DNA of 64,000 nt from Shimia ponticola (GCF_007995215.1 NZ_VCDK01000003.1:496001-560000); one strand, 5' to 3'. Positions 16,836 to 27,041 are shown, counted from the stretch's first letter. The notes: generated by a model from the sequence alone, not told the origin. Made by a program: numbers and translations.

Positions 16836-17572
16836 AACGCGCACTGATCACAGGTGGCCAGCGCGGGATCGGGCTTGGCATTGCCAAGGCGCTTGAGGCG
16901 GCCGGTTTCGAGATTATCCTGATGGCCGAGCGGCCCGAAGATCACCCAGAGGTGAAAGACGCACTGCGGAATGTCGCCTCAGCCCACTATGTGCAGCACG
17001 ATATGGCTGATGTCGCAGGCCTGCCAGCGGCGCTTGAACACGTTGGACCGGTTACGACGCTGATTTCGAACGCCGGGGTCCCTGCCCTGCATCGCGGCGA
17101 TTTGCTGGACATGACGGTAGAGAGCTTTGACCACACCCATAGGATCAACCTGCGCGGGGCGTTTTTTCTCGCACAGGCGGTTGCACGGCAGATGTTGAGC
17201 CTGCCCGCGAACCCCTATCGCTCCATTTGCTTCATCACTTCGGTTTCGGCGCACATGGTCAGCGTGGAGCGCGCTGAATACTGCATGTCGAAAGCCGGAG
17301 CCTCCATGGCGGCCAGCGCCTTTGCGGCGCGGCTTGCCCCGGAACGGATCGGGGTCTTTGAACTTCAACCCGGCATCATCGCGACCGACATGACCGCAGG
17401 CGTGAAAGAGAAATACGACATGCGCATTGCCGACGGATTGGTGCCTGCGCACCGTTGGGGGCAACCCAAAGACATTGCGGAAACCATCCTTCCGCTGGTG
17501 ACAGGCCAGATGGCCTTTGCCACGGGCGCGGTCATCCCTGTGGATGGCGGATTGAGCATTCCACGTTTGTGA
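16832..17572 (+). CDS. SDR-family oxidoreductase (FabG-like), operon copy
   Basis: 246 residues with the classical SDR motifs: TGGQRGIG near the N-terminus, SNAGV, a Ser in FITSVSAHM and the YCMSK catalytic Tyr-x3-Lys. The C-terminal GAVIPVDGGLSI is typical of FabG-like dehydrogenases. It probably oxidises or reduces a hydroxyl or keto group in the pathway of this operon; fatty-acid synthesis is unlikely given the context. It is ATGA-coupled to the GMC gene upstream. Confidence 0.88.
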   Translation: MKRALITGGQRGIGLGIAKALEAAGFEIILMAERPEDHPEVKDALRNVASAHYVQHDMADVAGLPAALEHVGPVTTLISNAGVPALHRGDLLDMTVESFDHTHRINLRGAFFLAQAVARQMLSLPANPYRSICFITSVSAHMVSVERAEYCMSKAGASMAASAFAARLAPERIGVFELQPGIIATDMTAGVKEKYDMRIADGLVPAHRWGQPKDIAETILPLVTGQMAFATGAVIPVDGGLSIPRL

Positions 17573-17580
17573 GGACTGGC

Positions 17581-19176
17581 ATGGGATACGACTTTATCAT
17601 CGTTGGTGGCGGATCGGCGGGCTGCGTTTTGGCAGCGCGCCTGTCCGAAGACCCAAACGCGCGTGTGCTCTTGCTTGAGGCAGGTGGGCGTGCCCGACAT
17701 CCGCTTTACGCGCTGCCAGCAGGCTTTGCGAAGATGACGTTTGGCATGGGGTCTTGGGGCTGGGAAACCGTTCCGCAGAAACACATGAAAAACCGGGTGC
17801 TGCGTTTCACCCAAGCGCGTGTCATAGGTGGCGGATCGACGGTCAACGCCCAGATTTACACCCGTGGGAACGCGTTGGATTATGACGAGTGGCGACAATT
17901 GGGATGCGATGGCTGGAGCTATTCAGACGTCCTGCCCTACTTCCGGAAATCCGAGGATAACGACACATTCGACAACGAATATCACGGCAAGGGCGGACCG
18001 CTCGGGGTCTCTCAACCCTCTGCGCCTTTGCCGATTTGCGAAGCGTATTTCAAAGCCGCCGAACAGCTGGGCATCCCGTTTAACGGCGACCTGACAGGCG
18101 CTGCGCAAGACGGTGTCGGGTATTACCAATTGACGCAGAAAAACGCGCGCCGGTCGTCAGCCGCCACAGCGTTCCTGAACCCCGCCGAAGCGCGGCCCAA
18201 TCTGGACGTTCGCTATGGCGCGCAAGTGCTTCGGATTGTCACTCAGGCTGGTCGCGCGACCGGTGTTGAGGTTGCCACCGGCACGGGCACAGAAATCCTG
18301 CAAGCTGATCAAGAGGTTCTGTTGTCATCCGGAGCTATCGGGTCGCCAAGGATGCTGATGCTGTCTGGTATCGGCCCAGCCGATCATCTGCGCGATGTCG
18401 GCGTAGATGTTGTGATCGACCAACCCGGCGTTGGGTCGAACCTGCAAGAGCATCTGGACCTGTTCACCATCTGCGAATGCACGGGCGATCACACCTATGA
18501 CAAATACGCCAAAATGCCATGGTCCGCGATTGCCGGTGCCCGCTACCTGCTGACCCGCGGCGGGCCGGTCGCCTCAAGCCTCTTTGAAACGGGCGGCTTT
18601 TGGTACGCCGAACCTGACGCCCGCAGTCCTGATATACAGTTCCACCTTGGTTTGGGATCGGGCATCGAGGCAGGCGTTGCCAAGATGTCGAACCCCGGCG
18701 TTACCCTGAATTCTGCCTATTTGCGTCCACGTTCCCGAGGGACGGTGCGGTTGGCGAGCCATGATCCAAAAGCCGCGCCGCTGATTGATCCGAACTATTG
18801 GGAGGACAGCCATGATAGGGACATGGCGATCAAAGGGCTCAAACTGACACAGGACATACTGCGCCAAGACGCACTGAAACCATATGTCAAACAAGAGGTC
18901 ATCCCCGGACCAGACGTGCAGACGGATCAGGATTACTTCGATTATGCATGCGCCAACGCCAAAACCGACCATCACCCCGCCGGCACCTGCCGAATGGGCA
19001 GCGACGAGGCCGCTGTTCTGGACACGCGGTTACGGTTCAATGGCATTGAGGGTCTACGCGTGGTCGACGCCTCGGTCATGCCGCGTCTGATTTCTTCGAA
19101 CACCAACGCACCGACGATCATGATTGCCGAAAAAGCGGCGGATATGATCAAGGCAGATCACGGGATGGCGACATGA
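17581..19176 (+). CDS. GMC-family oxidoreductase (choline-dehydrogenase-like, second copy)
   Basis: 531 residues in the choline/alcohol dehydrogenase branch. GGGSAGCVLAARLSEDP binds FAD. GGGSTVNAQIYTRGNALDYDEW is the PROSITE GMC-1 type block, and GAIGSPRMLMLSGIGP is GMC-2. The C-terminus holds the active-site HHPAGTCRMG His and the SNTNAPT Asn. The start at 17581 gives a normal MGYDFIIVGGG N-terminus and is preceded by a GAGG-containing ribosome site. A longer upstream frame overlapping the SDR gene is discarded. Confidence 0.9.
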   Translation: MGYDFIIVGGGSAGCVLAARLSEDPNARVLLLEAGGRARHPLYALPAGFAKMTFGMGSWGWETVPQKHMKNRVLRFTQARVIGGGSTVNAQIYTRGNALDYDEWRQLGCDGWSYSDVLPYFRKSEDNDTFDNEYHGKGGPLGVSQPSAPLPICEAYFKAAEQLGIPFNGDLTGAAQDGVGYYQLTQKNARRSSAATAFLNPAEARPNLDVRYGAQVLRIVTQAGRATGVEVATGTGTEILQADQEVLLSSGAIGSPRMLMLSGIGPADHLRDVGVDVVIDQPGVGSNLQEHLDLFTICECTGDHTYDKYAKMPWSAIAGARYLLTRGGPVASSLFETGGFWYAEPDARSPDIQFHLGLGSGIEAGVAKMSNPGVTLNSAYLRPRSRGTVRLASHDPKAAPLIDPNYWEDSHDRDMAIKGLKLTQDILRQDALKPYVKQEVIPGPDVQTDQDYFDYACANAKTDHHPAGTCRMGSDEAAVLDTRLRFNGIEGLRVVDASVMPRLISSNTNAPTIMIAEKAADMIKADHGMAT

Positions 19177-20336
19177 GACTGCCCACCTATGATGCCGGAT
19201 TGGCCAATTACGAACCGGTCGCTGATCCGCTCACGCCGCGCGCACCAAAGGCGGCGTTCAACCGTATCGCCTTTGCAGCGGCGCATGTGGTTTCGGACCC
19301 CATGGCCGAACGCGATCCTTGGATCGGGCGTCCTGCCGTGGATTGGGACAATACGCTCAGGTTTCGTCATACGCTCTGGGATCAGGGACTGGGTCTTGCA
19401 GAAGCGATGGACACCGCACAGCGCGGAATGGGCGTCGATTGGGAAACAGCCAAAGAGTTGATCCAACGCACCATGACAGAGGCCAAGGCGCATCCGCTTG
19501 CCCCTCGCGTCGCGTGCGGCGCGGGTACGGATCAGGTGGCGACCGAAGACCTGACAACCGAAGCCGCTATAATCGCCGCCTATTCGGAACAGATGGAGGC
19601 TATTGAAGCAGCTGGTGGGCGGATCATCATCATGGCCAGCCGCGCCATGGCCGCGTTGAAGGGTGGACCGGACAGTTATGCCAGGGTCTATGACGCGCTG
19701 ATCACTCAGGCGGCAGAGCCGGTGATCCTGCATTGGCTCGGCGATATGTTTGACCCTGCCCTCACCGGCTATTGGGGGGCTGATGATCTGGATGCCGCAG
19801 CCGATGCCGTCCTTTCGATCATCACCACACATGCCGACAAGATCGACGGGATCAAGGTGTCGTTGCTGGAGCAAGACCGCGAAGAAGCATTTCGCGCGCG
19901 CCTGCCAGAGGGTGTTCGGCTCTATACCGGCGATGATTTCAACTATGCAGCTTTGATCGAAGGCGATGGCACGCACCACTCAGACGCCTTGCTTGGGATT
20001 TTTGCTGCCATCGCGCCTGCGGCATCGCAGGCGTTGGAGGCCTTGGCGCAGGGCGATCACGCGACCTATCACGCGCACCTTCATCCGACCGTACCGCTGT
20101 CGCGGGAAATCTTTCGCGCACCGACCCGGTTTTACAAGGCGGGCATCGCGTTTCTGGCTTGGCTGAATGGCGCGCAATCGCATTTCATCATGCCAGCAGG
20201 CCTGCATTCGTCCCGCGATATCACGCATTATGCAGAGGTCTTCCGGCTCGCCGATCAGGCGCGGCTGTTGACGGACCCAGACCTTGCGGAGTGGCGGATG
20301 GGCGCGCTCTTGGCGATGCATGGGATAGACGGTTGA
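19173..20336 (+). CDS. DUF993-family protein (DHDPS/aldolase-like TIM barrel)
   Basis: 387 residues resembling the DUF993 family, which is grouped with dihydrodipicolinate synthase-like aldolases. Segments such as RVACGAGTDQVA, GGRIIIMASRAMAA, PVILHWLGDMFDPALTGYW and KIDGIKVSLLEQ look like successive beta-strands of a barrel; the Lys in DGIKVSLL may be the Schiff-base residue by analogy, which is not proven. Biochemistry is not established to my knowledge. Its place in an oxidation plus CoA operon suggests aldol or retro-aldol cleavage. It is ATGA-coupled to the GMC gene. Confidence 0.75.
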   Translation: MRLPTYDAGLANYEPVADPLTPRAPKAAFNRIAFAAAHVVSDPMAERDPWIGRPAVDWDNTLRFRHTLWDQGLGLAEAMDTAQRGMGVDWETAKELIQRTMTEAKAHPLAPRVACGAGTDQVATEDLTTEAAIIAAYSEQMEAIEAAGGRIIIMASRAMAALKGGPDSYARVYDALITQAAEPVILHWLGDMFDPALTGYWGADDLDAAADAVLSIITTHADKIDGIKVSLLEQDREEAFRARLPEGVRLYTGDDFNYAALIEGDGTHHSDALLGIFAAIAPAASQALEALAQGDHATYHAHLHPTVPLSREIFRAPTRFYKAGIAFLAWLNGAQSHFIMPAGLHSSRDITHYAEVFRLADQARLLTDPDLAEWRMGALLAMHGIDG

Positions 20337-21328
20337 GCAAGAAACCCACCATCAAGGATGTTGCGGCACATGCAGGCGTGTCGAAATCGACCGTTTCGCT
20401 GGTGTTGCAGAACTCGCCACTGGTAAAAACGCAGACGCGAGAAGCAGTGCAAGCTTCCATGCTGGCCTTGAACTATGTGCGCAATCGTGCGGCCGCGTCC
20501 CTGCGCGGGGGATCGACGGGTTTGGTGGGCCTTGTCATTAATGATCTGCGCAACCCGTTCTTCACCGAATTTGCAACTTCGGCTCAAGAAGCCTTGGCCG
20601 AGGCGGGCTTTGCCACCGTCATCGCGAACACGGATGAGAACGCGCAGACCCAGCACCGGGTCATCGCCTCAATGCTGGAACACGAGGTTTCAGCGCTGTT
20701 GGTATCGCCCGCCTATGGGATAACCAAAGACACCTTCGACGCGATGGCACGGGCAGGTTTGCCAGTGTTGCAGGTCCTGAGGCAAGTCGATCCACGGGCC
20801 AAGCATTTCCCGTTTTTCTCTATGGACTACGCACATGGCAGCACATTGGTGGCGCAGCATCTTGTTGACGAGGGTTACCAAAAGATCGCCTTCGTCGGCG
20901 GGATCGCGCGGCGCCAAATCACCGAGGAACGTCTGTCAGGATACCTCAGCACGATGGACACGGCCGGACGCGAGCCCACCGTGCTGTTCGGTCGCGCAAC
21001 GCGCGATCTCGGGTGGCAGCTGGCCGATGAACTGATCGATGCGGGCGTTGATGCGGCGATGTGCTTTAACGATCTCGTCGCGCTTGGCCTATCTGCGGCT
21101 CTTGCGCAGCGTGGGCATCGGATGGCCGTAACAGGGTTCGATGACATCGAGGAATGCGTGCAGGTGTATCCTCAACTGACCTCGGTTCATTGTGACGTCA
21201 AACGCTTTGGCAGGCGCGCGGCGGATATCCTACTGGCGTGGCACCAAGGCGGTGAGAAACCCCGCGACCTGCCCCGGCAGCCTGTGCATCTTGAGGTGCG
21301 CGCCTCGTCTCAAAGGAGTTCTGCATGA
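20333..21328 (+). CDS. LacI-family transcriptional regulator
   Basis: 331 residues. The N-terminal HTH TIKDVAAHAGVSKSTVSLVLQNS is diagnostic, with the hinge helix further on (ALNYVRNRAAASLRGG), followed by a periplasmic-binding-protein-like sensor domain. The start is taken as TTG at 20333 because it gives the standard MSKKPTIKDV N-terminus and overlaps the DUF993 stop as TTGA; the in-frame extension further upstream lies inside that gene. The two palindromes at 11923-11972 are the obvious candidate sites. Its position near the operon end implies autoregulation. Confidence 0.9.
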   Translation: MSKKPTIKDVAAHAGVSKSTVSLVLQNSPLVKTQTREAVQASMLALNYVRNRAAASLRGGSTGLVGLVINDLRNPFFTEFATSAQEALAEAGFATVIANTDENAQTQHRVIASMLEHEVSALLVSPAYGITKDTFDAMARAGLPVLQVLRQVDPRAKHFPFFSMDYAHGSTLVAQHLVDEGYQKIAFVGGIARRQITEERLSGYLSTMDTAGREPTVLFGRATRDLGWQLADELIDAGVDAAMCFNDLVALGLSAALAQRGHRMAVTGFDDIEECVQVYPQLTSVHCDVKRFGRRAADILLAWHQGGEKPRDLPRQPVHLEVRASSQRSSA

Positions 21329-21633
21329 TCCTGCACTGTGTCTTTGTGAATTTTCGCCCAGATGGCGACCCCGATGAACAGCAGGCGGTCCTGCGGGGCC
21401 TTGGGGACCTTCAACCGAATATTGACGGGTTCGAAGCTTACCACTTTGGACCGAACCTTGATTTCGAGCGCAAGACCAAGGACCACCGCGACGGGTTCAT
21501 CTGTACCTTTCGCGACCGGGCCGCGCTTCAGGCCTATTCCGACAACACCGCGCATAAGGCGTTGGGCGCGCGACTTGTTGCACAATGCGTAGGCGGCGCA
21601 GACGGTATTCTTGTCTATGACCTAGAGGTCTAA
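21325..21633 (+). CDS. Dabb (dimeric alpha/beta barrel) family protein
   Basis: 102 residues: MILHCVFVNFRP at the start, then a helix and a second strand pair ending in GILVYDLEV, the pattern of the stress-responsive A/B-barrel (Dabb) family. Members bind small hydrophobic or cyclic ligands, and some are cyclases or monooxygenase-like enzymes. It is ATGA-coupled to the LacI gene and closes the operon. A role as a small enzyme acting on a cyclic intermediate is inferred only from context. Confidence 0.8.
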   Translation: MILHCVFVNFRPDGDPDEQQAVLRGLGDLQPNIDGFEAYHFGPNLDFERKTKDHRDGFICTFRDRAALQAYSDNTAHKALGARLVAQCVGGADGILVYDLEV

Positions 21634-21657
21634 GGCACACGCCGCCCGGCGCAGGGA

Positions 21658-22422
21658 TCACACCACAGGCGGCAGACCGACGGCAGCCCGGCCTTCATCG
21701 GTTTTGATCGAGAAATCCGTGCCTGCATATTGCGCGGCTGCCGGCGTACACAGGTAAGCAATGGCCTTGGCCACATATTCGGCGGGGATATGGACGCCTG
21801 GATCGAGTTGGCTAACTGGGTTGATGCCGCTGTCTTTGATCTGGACCTGCATATCCGTCGCCACCGTACCGGGCGACAGGCCCACGACCGTGATCCCGCG
21901 ATCTCCGTGTTCCTTGTGGCCGCATTTGGTCAAAGACAAAACGGCGGCTTTTGTTGCGCAGTAATGGCTCCAGCCCTCAAGCGCGCCGGTCGCGGCACCA
22001 GATGAAATGTTGATGATCGTCCCGTCACCCGCCATGGCCGGGATGGCGTGGCGCATCCCGTAATAGACGCCTTTCAGGTTCACATCGACAATCTGTGACC
22101 AGGCCTCTGGATCGCTGTCTTCGATCCGCGCGATGGGATCGATCAGGCCCGCGTTGTTCACGAGAACATCCAAACCGCCAAACTCATCAGTGGCGCGTTC
22201 GATGAGCGCGCGAACCGCAGCCTCATCGGCAACGTCGCAGGCCTGCGCAATGGCTTTACCGCCGGTCTCGGTGACCTCGCTCACGACGTAATTCAATGCG
22301 GCTTTGCTACGCGCGGCCGCCACGACATTGGCACCCAGCGCCGCAAGATGGCGCACGGTGGCTGCACCGATACCCCGGCTCGCGCCCGTGATGATAATCG
22401 TCTTTCCGGTCAGATCTTTCAT
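21658..22422 (-). CDS. SDR-family oxidoreductase, stand-alone
   Basis: 254 residues with TGASRGIG, NNAG and the ISSGAATGALEGWSHYCATK catalytic Ser-Tyr-Lys region. The C-terminal CTPAAAQYAGTDFSIKTDEG matches the usual cofactor/substrate loop after the last helix. The start at 22422 (MKDLTGKTI) is preferred because AAGGA sits 8 nt upstream of it, while the in-frame ATG at 22440 has none. It is transcribed towards the catabolic operon and divergent from the LysR gene at 22589, which is likely its regulator. Confidence 0.87.
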   Translation of the reverse strand: MKDLTGKTIIITGASRGIGAATVRHLAALGANVVAAARSKAALNYVVSEVTETGGKAIAQACDVADEAAVRALIERATDEFGGLDVLVNNAGLIDPIARIEDSDPEAWSQIVDVNLKGVYYGMRHAIPAMAGDGTIINISSGAATGALEGWSHYCATKAAVLSLTKCGHKEHGDRGITVVGLSPGTVATDMQVQIKDSGINPVSQLDPGVHIPAEYVAKAIAYLCTPAAAQYAGTDFSIKTDEGRAAVGLPPVV

Positions 22423-22588
22423 GAGGAGTTCCTTAGGCATTTTTACTTAGGTGCGCGCCGGGGCGCAGCGGGTCAAGGCAATCGGCGGAGTGCAGTTTTC
22501 AGCTATTGCCCGATGACGCAGATCTATTACGACGGTATATGCAAGAAAAGATGCCACCTTTCCTCAGACTCATGCAAGAACCGCACGA

Positions 22589-23491
22589 ATGGACCTAGAT
22601 GCACTCAAAACCGTCCTAACGGTTTCGCAACGCGGCAGCTTTGCTGCGGCCGCCCGCCAATTGGACATGGACCCATCATCGGTCTCGCGTGCCGTTGCCG
22701 GGGTTGAGGATGATTTGGGCATACGGCTTTTTCACCGCTCAACACGTCGGCTGTCTTTGACCGAAGAAGGGCGCATCTATGTCCTGCGCCTCGCCCCCCT
22801 TGTGGAAGGGCTGGATGAAGCCGCCGAACAAGCCAAGGCACAGTCGGTGGAACCAGAGGGCGTTCTGCGCATCACCGCGTCGAATGCCTACGGCTACGAA
22901 CGCCTTGTCCCGCTGATTAAAGTGTTTCAGGACACCCATCCGAAACTGGTGCTTGATCTGATCCTCACGGATGATCCCGTCGACCTGATTGCAGAAGGCA
23001 TTGATGTCGCGATCCGTCTTGCCCCGTCTGTCAGCGGAGATCTGATCTGCGCGCGCCTTCACGGGACGCGGTACATGGTCTGTTCAGCGCCCGGCCAAGA
23101 GAGTGTAACAACGCCAGAAGATCTTCGATCGATGCCGTGTTTGCGCCAGAACCTGCCGGAGTTTCGAGACGCATGGCGGTTTCGCCAAGCCGGTGACGAG
23201 CTGACCGTTCCTGTGACTGGCCCAGTCTTGCTGTCTAGCCCATTGGCCTTGCGGCACGCGGCGCGACAGGGCTTGGGGCCTGCGCTGTTACCTGATTGGC
23301 TGGTGGCGAATGATTTGCGTCGTGGACGGCTGATGAACCTGTTCCCGGACTGGCAGGTTACAGCAACCACATTCGATACGGCTGCGTGGCTGCTCTATCC
23401 ATCCAGACGGCATTTGCCCGCACGGACACGCGCGGCGATCACAGTGTTACGACAGGCCCTCGGTCGGGGCGGCTTCCCGGCTCCCCACTGA
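22589..23491 (+). CDS. LysR-family transcriptional regulator
   Basis: 300 residues. The N-terminal winged HTH reads MDLDALKTVLTVSQRGSFAAAARQLDMDPSSVSRAVAGVE in family style, with a type 2 periplasmic-binding-like effector domain from about residue 90. It is divergent from the SDR gene with a 166-bp gap, the usual arrangement for a LysR regulator and its target. Its last 45 nt overlap the 3' end of convergent sitD. Confidence 0.9.
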   Translation: MDLDALKTVLTVSQRGSFAAAARQLDMDPSSVSRAVAGVEDDLGIRLFHRSTRRLSLTEEGRIYVLRLAPLVEGLDEAAEQAKAQSVEPEGVLRITASNAYGYERLVPLIKVFQDTHPKLVLDLILTDDPVDLIAEGIDVAIRLAPSVSGDLICARLHGTRYMVCSAPGQESVTTPEDLRSMPCLRQNLPEFRDAWRFRQAGDELTVPVTGPVLLSSPLALRHAARQGLGPALLPDWLVANDLRRGRLMNLFPDWQVTATTFDTAAWLLYPSRRHLPARTRAAITVLRQALGRGGFPAPH

Positions 23492-24319
23492 GGCAGAGGC
23501 ACGACGCGTCAGCACCTGACGGCGCACAAACGCCGCGATGAACATCGCTGTCAGGATCAAGATGATCGTCGGTGCAGGCGCGCTGTCGATCCAAAAACTC
23601 AGGTAAACACCTCCGCACATCGAAACCACGCAAACGGCAACCGCCACCCAGAGCATCGCGACAAATCGACGAACCAGCAAAAACGCAATCGCTCCCGGCG
23701 CGATCATCAGGCCGATAGCAAGGATCAGCCCCACAGCCGACAGTGTCGCGACAATCGTCAACGACAGCGCAGCCAAAAGCCCGTAATGCAGCCAATTCAC
23801 GCGCAGCCCGACCGCCCTTGCATGTGCCGGATCAAAACTGTGCAGCAAAATATCCTTCCAGAAAACGATCAGGCCGAGCGCGACGACAACCGAAATCGCG
23901 CCTGCGGTCCAGAGGTCCTGCGCGCCCACACCCAGCATGTTGCCAAAGAGGATGTGATCAAGATGGGCACTGGTGTCTATGCCAACATAAAGGACGATCC
24001 CCAAGGCAAACATGCCTGAGAAAACGACCCCCATAACGGTATCTGATTTGATCCGGCTGTTGGTCGACAGATATCCGGTCGCAACTGCGCAGGTCATTCC
24101 GGCCACAAAGGCCCCAAGCAACAGTGGTGCGCCGATGATATAGGCCAGCACGATCCCCGGCAGCACCGCATGGCTGACGGCATCACCCATTAGCGCCCAG
24201 CCTTTCGTCACCAGAAAACATGACAGGATCGCCGTCGGCACCGATACGATGATGGACACCAGAAAGGCGTTCTGCATGAACGGAAAAAGAAACGGCAGCA
24301 TCAGGGATGAGAGGTCCAT
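23447..24319 (-). CDS. sitD: Manganese/iron ABC transporter permease
   Basis: A 290-residue ABC-3 family permease with about eight membrane segments, beginning [23 protein letters not shown] and including the conserved GDAVSHAVLPGIVLAYI loop that contacts the ATPase. It is the last gene of sitABCD and overlaps sitC by 19 nt. Its C-terminal tail runs 45 nt into the convergent LysR gene. Two different ABC-3 permeases (sitC and sitD) are usual for this manganese/iron importer. Confidence 0.88.
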   Translation of the reverse strand: MDLSSLMLPFLFPFMQNAFLVSIIVSVPTAILSCFLVTKGWALMGDAVSHAVLPGIVLAYIIGAPLLLGAFVAGMTCAVATGYLSTNSRIKSDTVMGVVFSGMFALGIVLYVGIDTSAHLDHILFGNMLGVGAQDLWTAGAISVVVALGLIVFWKDILLHSFDPAHARAVGLRVNWLHYGLLAALSLTIVATLSAVGLILAIGLMIAPGAIAFLLVRRFVAMLWVAVAVCVVSMCGGVYLSFWIDSAPAPTIILILTAMFIAAFVRRQVLTRRASASVGSREAAPTEGLS

Positions 24320-25200
24320 GCCGCCTCCCCGACACGTGGTTTCGCAGAGCTATTCAGTGCCTCGCGCGCGCGGCGTTTGGCGGCCAGCATTCCGTGCTTT
24401 GGTGCCCAGACAAAGGCCGCCAGAAAAACCAGCGTTTGCAGCAGCACGATGATCCCGCCGGTCGCGCCATCAAGGAAGTAGCTAAAGTAAGCCCCAAGGA
24501 AGCTGGTCACCGCACCAATGGCGATAGATGTCAAAACAAGGCGCGGAAACCGGTCACACAGCAAATAGGCTGTTGCGCCCGGTGTAACGACCAGCGCGAT
24601 GACAAGAAACGCCCCCACGGTCTGCATGGCGGCCACAACGGATGCAGACAGCAGTACGAAAAACACAACCTTCAGTGCTTGAGGATGCAAGCCAATGGCC
24701 CGGGCGTGGTTTTCGTCAAAGAAGGTGACCATCAGGTCCTTCCACTTGAGCCCTAGCACCAACAGCGTCACCGCACCGATCAGAGCCAGCTGGACAGTAT
24801 CAGACGGCGTGATCGCCAGAATATTGCCCATCGTGATCGTCTGAACGCTAACCGACACCGGGCTGAGCGAGACGATGAACAGGCCAAGCCCGAAGAAAGA
24901 TGTAAAGATCAGACCGATGATCACATCAACCTTGAGGCCGGAGCGTTCCGACAGAAAAAGCATCGCTCCTGCCGCCAAACCACCCGAAATAAAGGCGCCC
25001 AGCGCAAAAGGAAGCCCGAGCATATAGGCCCCTGCAACGCCAGGAACGACGGAATGCGCCAGCGCGTCACCGATCAGGGACCAGCCCTTGAGCATCAGGT
25101 ACGCAGACAGAAACGCGCAGACCGCGCCCACCAACGCAGACACCCACATCGCGTTGAACATGTAATTGTATGTGAATGGCTCGATCAGCAATTCCATCAC
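24301..25200 (-). CDS. sitC: Manganese/iron ABC transporter permease
   Basis: 299 residues, ABC-3 family, with repeated hydrophobic segments and the [17 protein letters not shown] coupling loop matching the one in sitD. It forms the inner-membrane channel together with SitD. The start (MMELLIEPF) overlaps the sitB stop by 4 nt. The C-terminal 20 residues are charged and cytoplasmic. Confidence 0.88.
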   Translation of the reverse strand: MMELLIEPFTYNYMFNAMWVSALVGAVCAFLSAYLMLKGWSLIGDALAHSVVPGVAGAYMLGLPFALGAFISGGLAAGAMLFLSERSGLKVDVIIGLIFTSFFGLGLFIVSLSPVSVSVQTITMGNILAITPSDTVQLALIGAVTLLVLGLKWKDLMVTFFDENHARAIGLHPQALKVVFFVLLSASVVAAMQTVGAFLVIALVVTPGATAYLLCDRFPRLVLTSIAIGAVTSFLGAYFSYFLDGATGGIIVLLQTLVFLAAFVWAPKHGMLAAKRRAREALNSSAKPRVGEAAWTSHP

Positions 25201-26096
25201 GGGGTCTTCTCCCGCGTCTGGGTTTTTTCGCCGTATTGCACAAAGGGACGTTCATCATCTGACAGGATGGTGATTTCGCGCCCGTCTTCGTCGTCATGCA
25301 GGTCCGCGCCACCGAGGGTGAAACGCCGGAGCACGCCACCAAATGCGACCTTAAGGTTTTCATGGGTGAACACCGTCTCGGTCGGGCCGTGGGCAAGGAT
25401 CGTGCCTTTGACCAGGATCGTCCTGTCGCAAAACTCTGGCACCGACCCAAGGTTGTGGGTCGACACCAACATGACCCGGCCTTCATCGCGTAACTCACGC
25501 AGCAGGCGGACGATCTGTTCTTCGGTTTTCACATCAACGCCCGTGAATGGCTCATCCAGCAGGATGACCTGACCGTTTTGCGCCAGCGCGCGGGCGAGAA
25601 AGACGCGCTTGCGCTGACCACCGGACAACTCACCAATTTGACGGTGCCGAAAGTCCTGCATGTTCACACGTTCAAGCGCGTGATCTACGGCGTCACGATC
25701 GGCCTGCGATGGCCGCCGAAGCAGCCCCATATGCCCGTAGCGCCCCATCATCACAACATCTTCGACCAAAACCGGGAAGTCCCAGTCGACCTCTTCGTTC
25801 TGGGGGACGTAGGCGACAATATTGCGTTTCAGCGCTTCGCGAACCGTCAAGTCCATGATGCTGATCTGACCTGATGCGACTGGAACAAACCCCATCAACG
25901 CCTTGAAAAGCGTTGATTTCCCCGCACCATTCACCCCGACCAGAGCCGTCACAGTGCCTCGCGGGATCGCAAAACTGGCGTCGCGCAAAGCGGTGTGGCC
26001 GTTGCGATAGGTGACACTGACCCCGTCGACCGCCAAACCCGGCTGGTCGACCTGTTCATGTGGGAGTGCCTCCAAGGTTGCGGCTGGTGGTGTCAT
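25197..26096 (-). CDS. sitB: Manganese/iron ABC transporter ATP-binding protein
   Basis: 299 residues. Walker [11 protein letters not shown]-loop [14 protein letters not shown], signature LSGGQRKR and Walker [13 protein letters not shown] are all intact. The [10 protein letters not shown] segment is typical of Mn/Zn importer ATPases. The C-terminal extension of about 60 residues is acidic and may be a cytoplasmic regulatory tail. Between sitA and sitC, with 5 nt to sitA. Confidence 0.9.
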   Translation of the reverse strand: MTPPAATLEALPHEQVDQPGLAVDGVSVTYRNGHTALRDASFAIPRGTVTALVGVNGAGKSTLFKALMGFVPVASGQISIMDLTVREALKRNIVAYVPQNEEVDWDFPVLVEDVVMMGRYGHMGLLRRPSQADRDAVDHALERVNMQDFRHRQIGELSGGQRKRVFLARALAQNGQVILLDEPFTGVDVKTEEQIVRLLRELRDEGRVMLVSTHNLGSVPEFCDRTILVKGTILAHGPTETVFTHENLKVAFGGVLRRFTLGGADLHDDEDGREITILSDDERPFVQYGEKTQTREKTP

Positions 26097-26101
26097 AGGC
26101 C

Positions 26102-27001
26102 CTAATTCATAGCGCTGGTTAATCCGTCGGCCACAGTCGTCGCGGTCACACGCAGTAGGTCAAGGTAGGTTGGCACCGGACCGTCAGCTTCGCTGAGCGA
26201 GTCCACATAAAGTACCCCGCCATAGGCTGCGCCTGTTTCGCGGGCGACCTGCTCGGCCGGGGCGGTGTTGACGGTGCTTTCGCAGAATACGACGGGTATG
26301 TTGTTGTCAGTGACACCGTCGATCACGGAACGCACTTGCTGAGGCGTGCCGACCTGATCGGCGTTCATCGGCCAGAGATAGAGTTCCTGCATGCCAAAAT
26401 CCCGAGCGAGGTAGCTGAACGCACCTTCGCATGTCACCAACCAGCGTTGGTCCGCCGGGATAGCGGCCACGGCCTCTCGCAGGGGTTCGATCGTGGCTCG
26501 CAATTCGTCACCATAGGCAGCGGCATTGGCGGCGTAGACCTCGGCGTTTTCAGGGTCCTGCTCGGCCATGGCGGCGGCCATGTTGTCAATGTAGATCAGC
26601 GCGTTATCCAGACCCATCCAAGCGTGGGGATTGGTCTTCCCTTCGTAAGAACCTGAACCAATGGCAATCGGCTCAATGCCTTCCGAGACCGTCACTGAGG
26701 GAATGTCGCCCAAATTGTTCAGGAACTGTTCGAACCACAGTTCAAGGTTCAGGCCATTCCACAGAATGAGGTCCGCATCGACCGCATTTACGATATCGCG
26801 CGGTGTCGGTTCATAGCCGTGAATTTCTGCGCCGGGTTTTGTGATCGAAACCACCTCGGCCGCGTCCCCGGCCACGTTCTGGGCCATGTCAGCCAGAACG
26901 GTAAAGGTCGTTACAACCTTCATCTTGTCATCGGCCATCGCCGGGATGGCAGTGGTCAGCGTCAGAAGGGTCGTCAGGGCAAGTGTCGAGCCTCGGGTCA
27001 T
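26102..27001 (-). CDS. sitA: Manganese/iron ABC transporter substrate-binding protein
   Basis: A 299-residue cluster A-I binding protein. The start at 27001 gives a Sec signal peptide ([13 protein letters not shown] to AMADD). Metal ligands are visible: His in GAEIHGYEP, His in NPHAWM, Glu in [13 protein letters not shown] and an acidic residue late ([11 protein letters not shown]). Binding-site make-up (His, His, Glu, Asp) fits manganese or ferrous iron rather than zinc. The operon promoter region carries Mur-like palindromes (27042-27087), which supports manganese control. Confidence 0.88.
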   Translation of the reverse strand: MTRGSTLALTTLLTLTTAIPAMADDKMKVVTTFTVLADMAQNVAGDAAEVVSITKPGAEIHGYEPTPRDIVNAVDADLILWNGLNLELWFEQFLNNLGDIPSVTVSEGIEPIAIGSGSYEGKTNPHAWMGLDNALIYIDNMAAAMAEQDPENAEVYAANAAAYGDELRATIEPLREAVAAIPADQRWLVTCEGAFSYLARDFGMQELYLWPMNADQVGTPQQVRSVIDGVTDNNIPVVFCESTVNTAPAEQVARETGAAYGGVLYVDSLSEADGPVPTYLDLLRVTATTVADGLTSAMN

Positions 27002-27041
27002 GTCAATCTCCGGCAACAGGTGTCCTAGTCTGATCTGTAAA

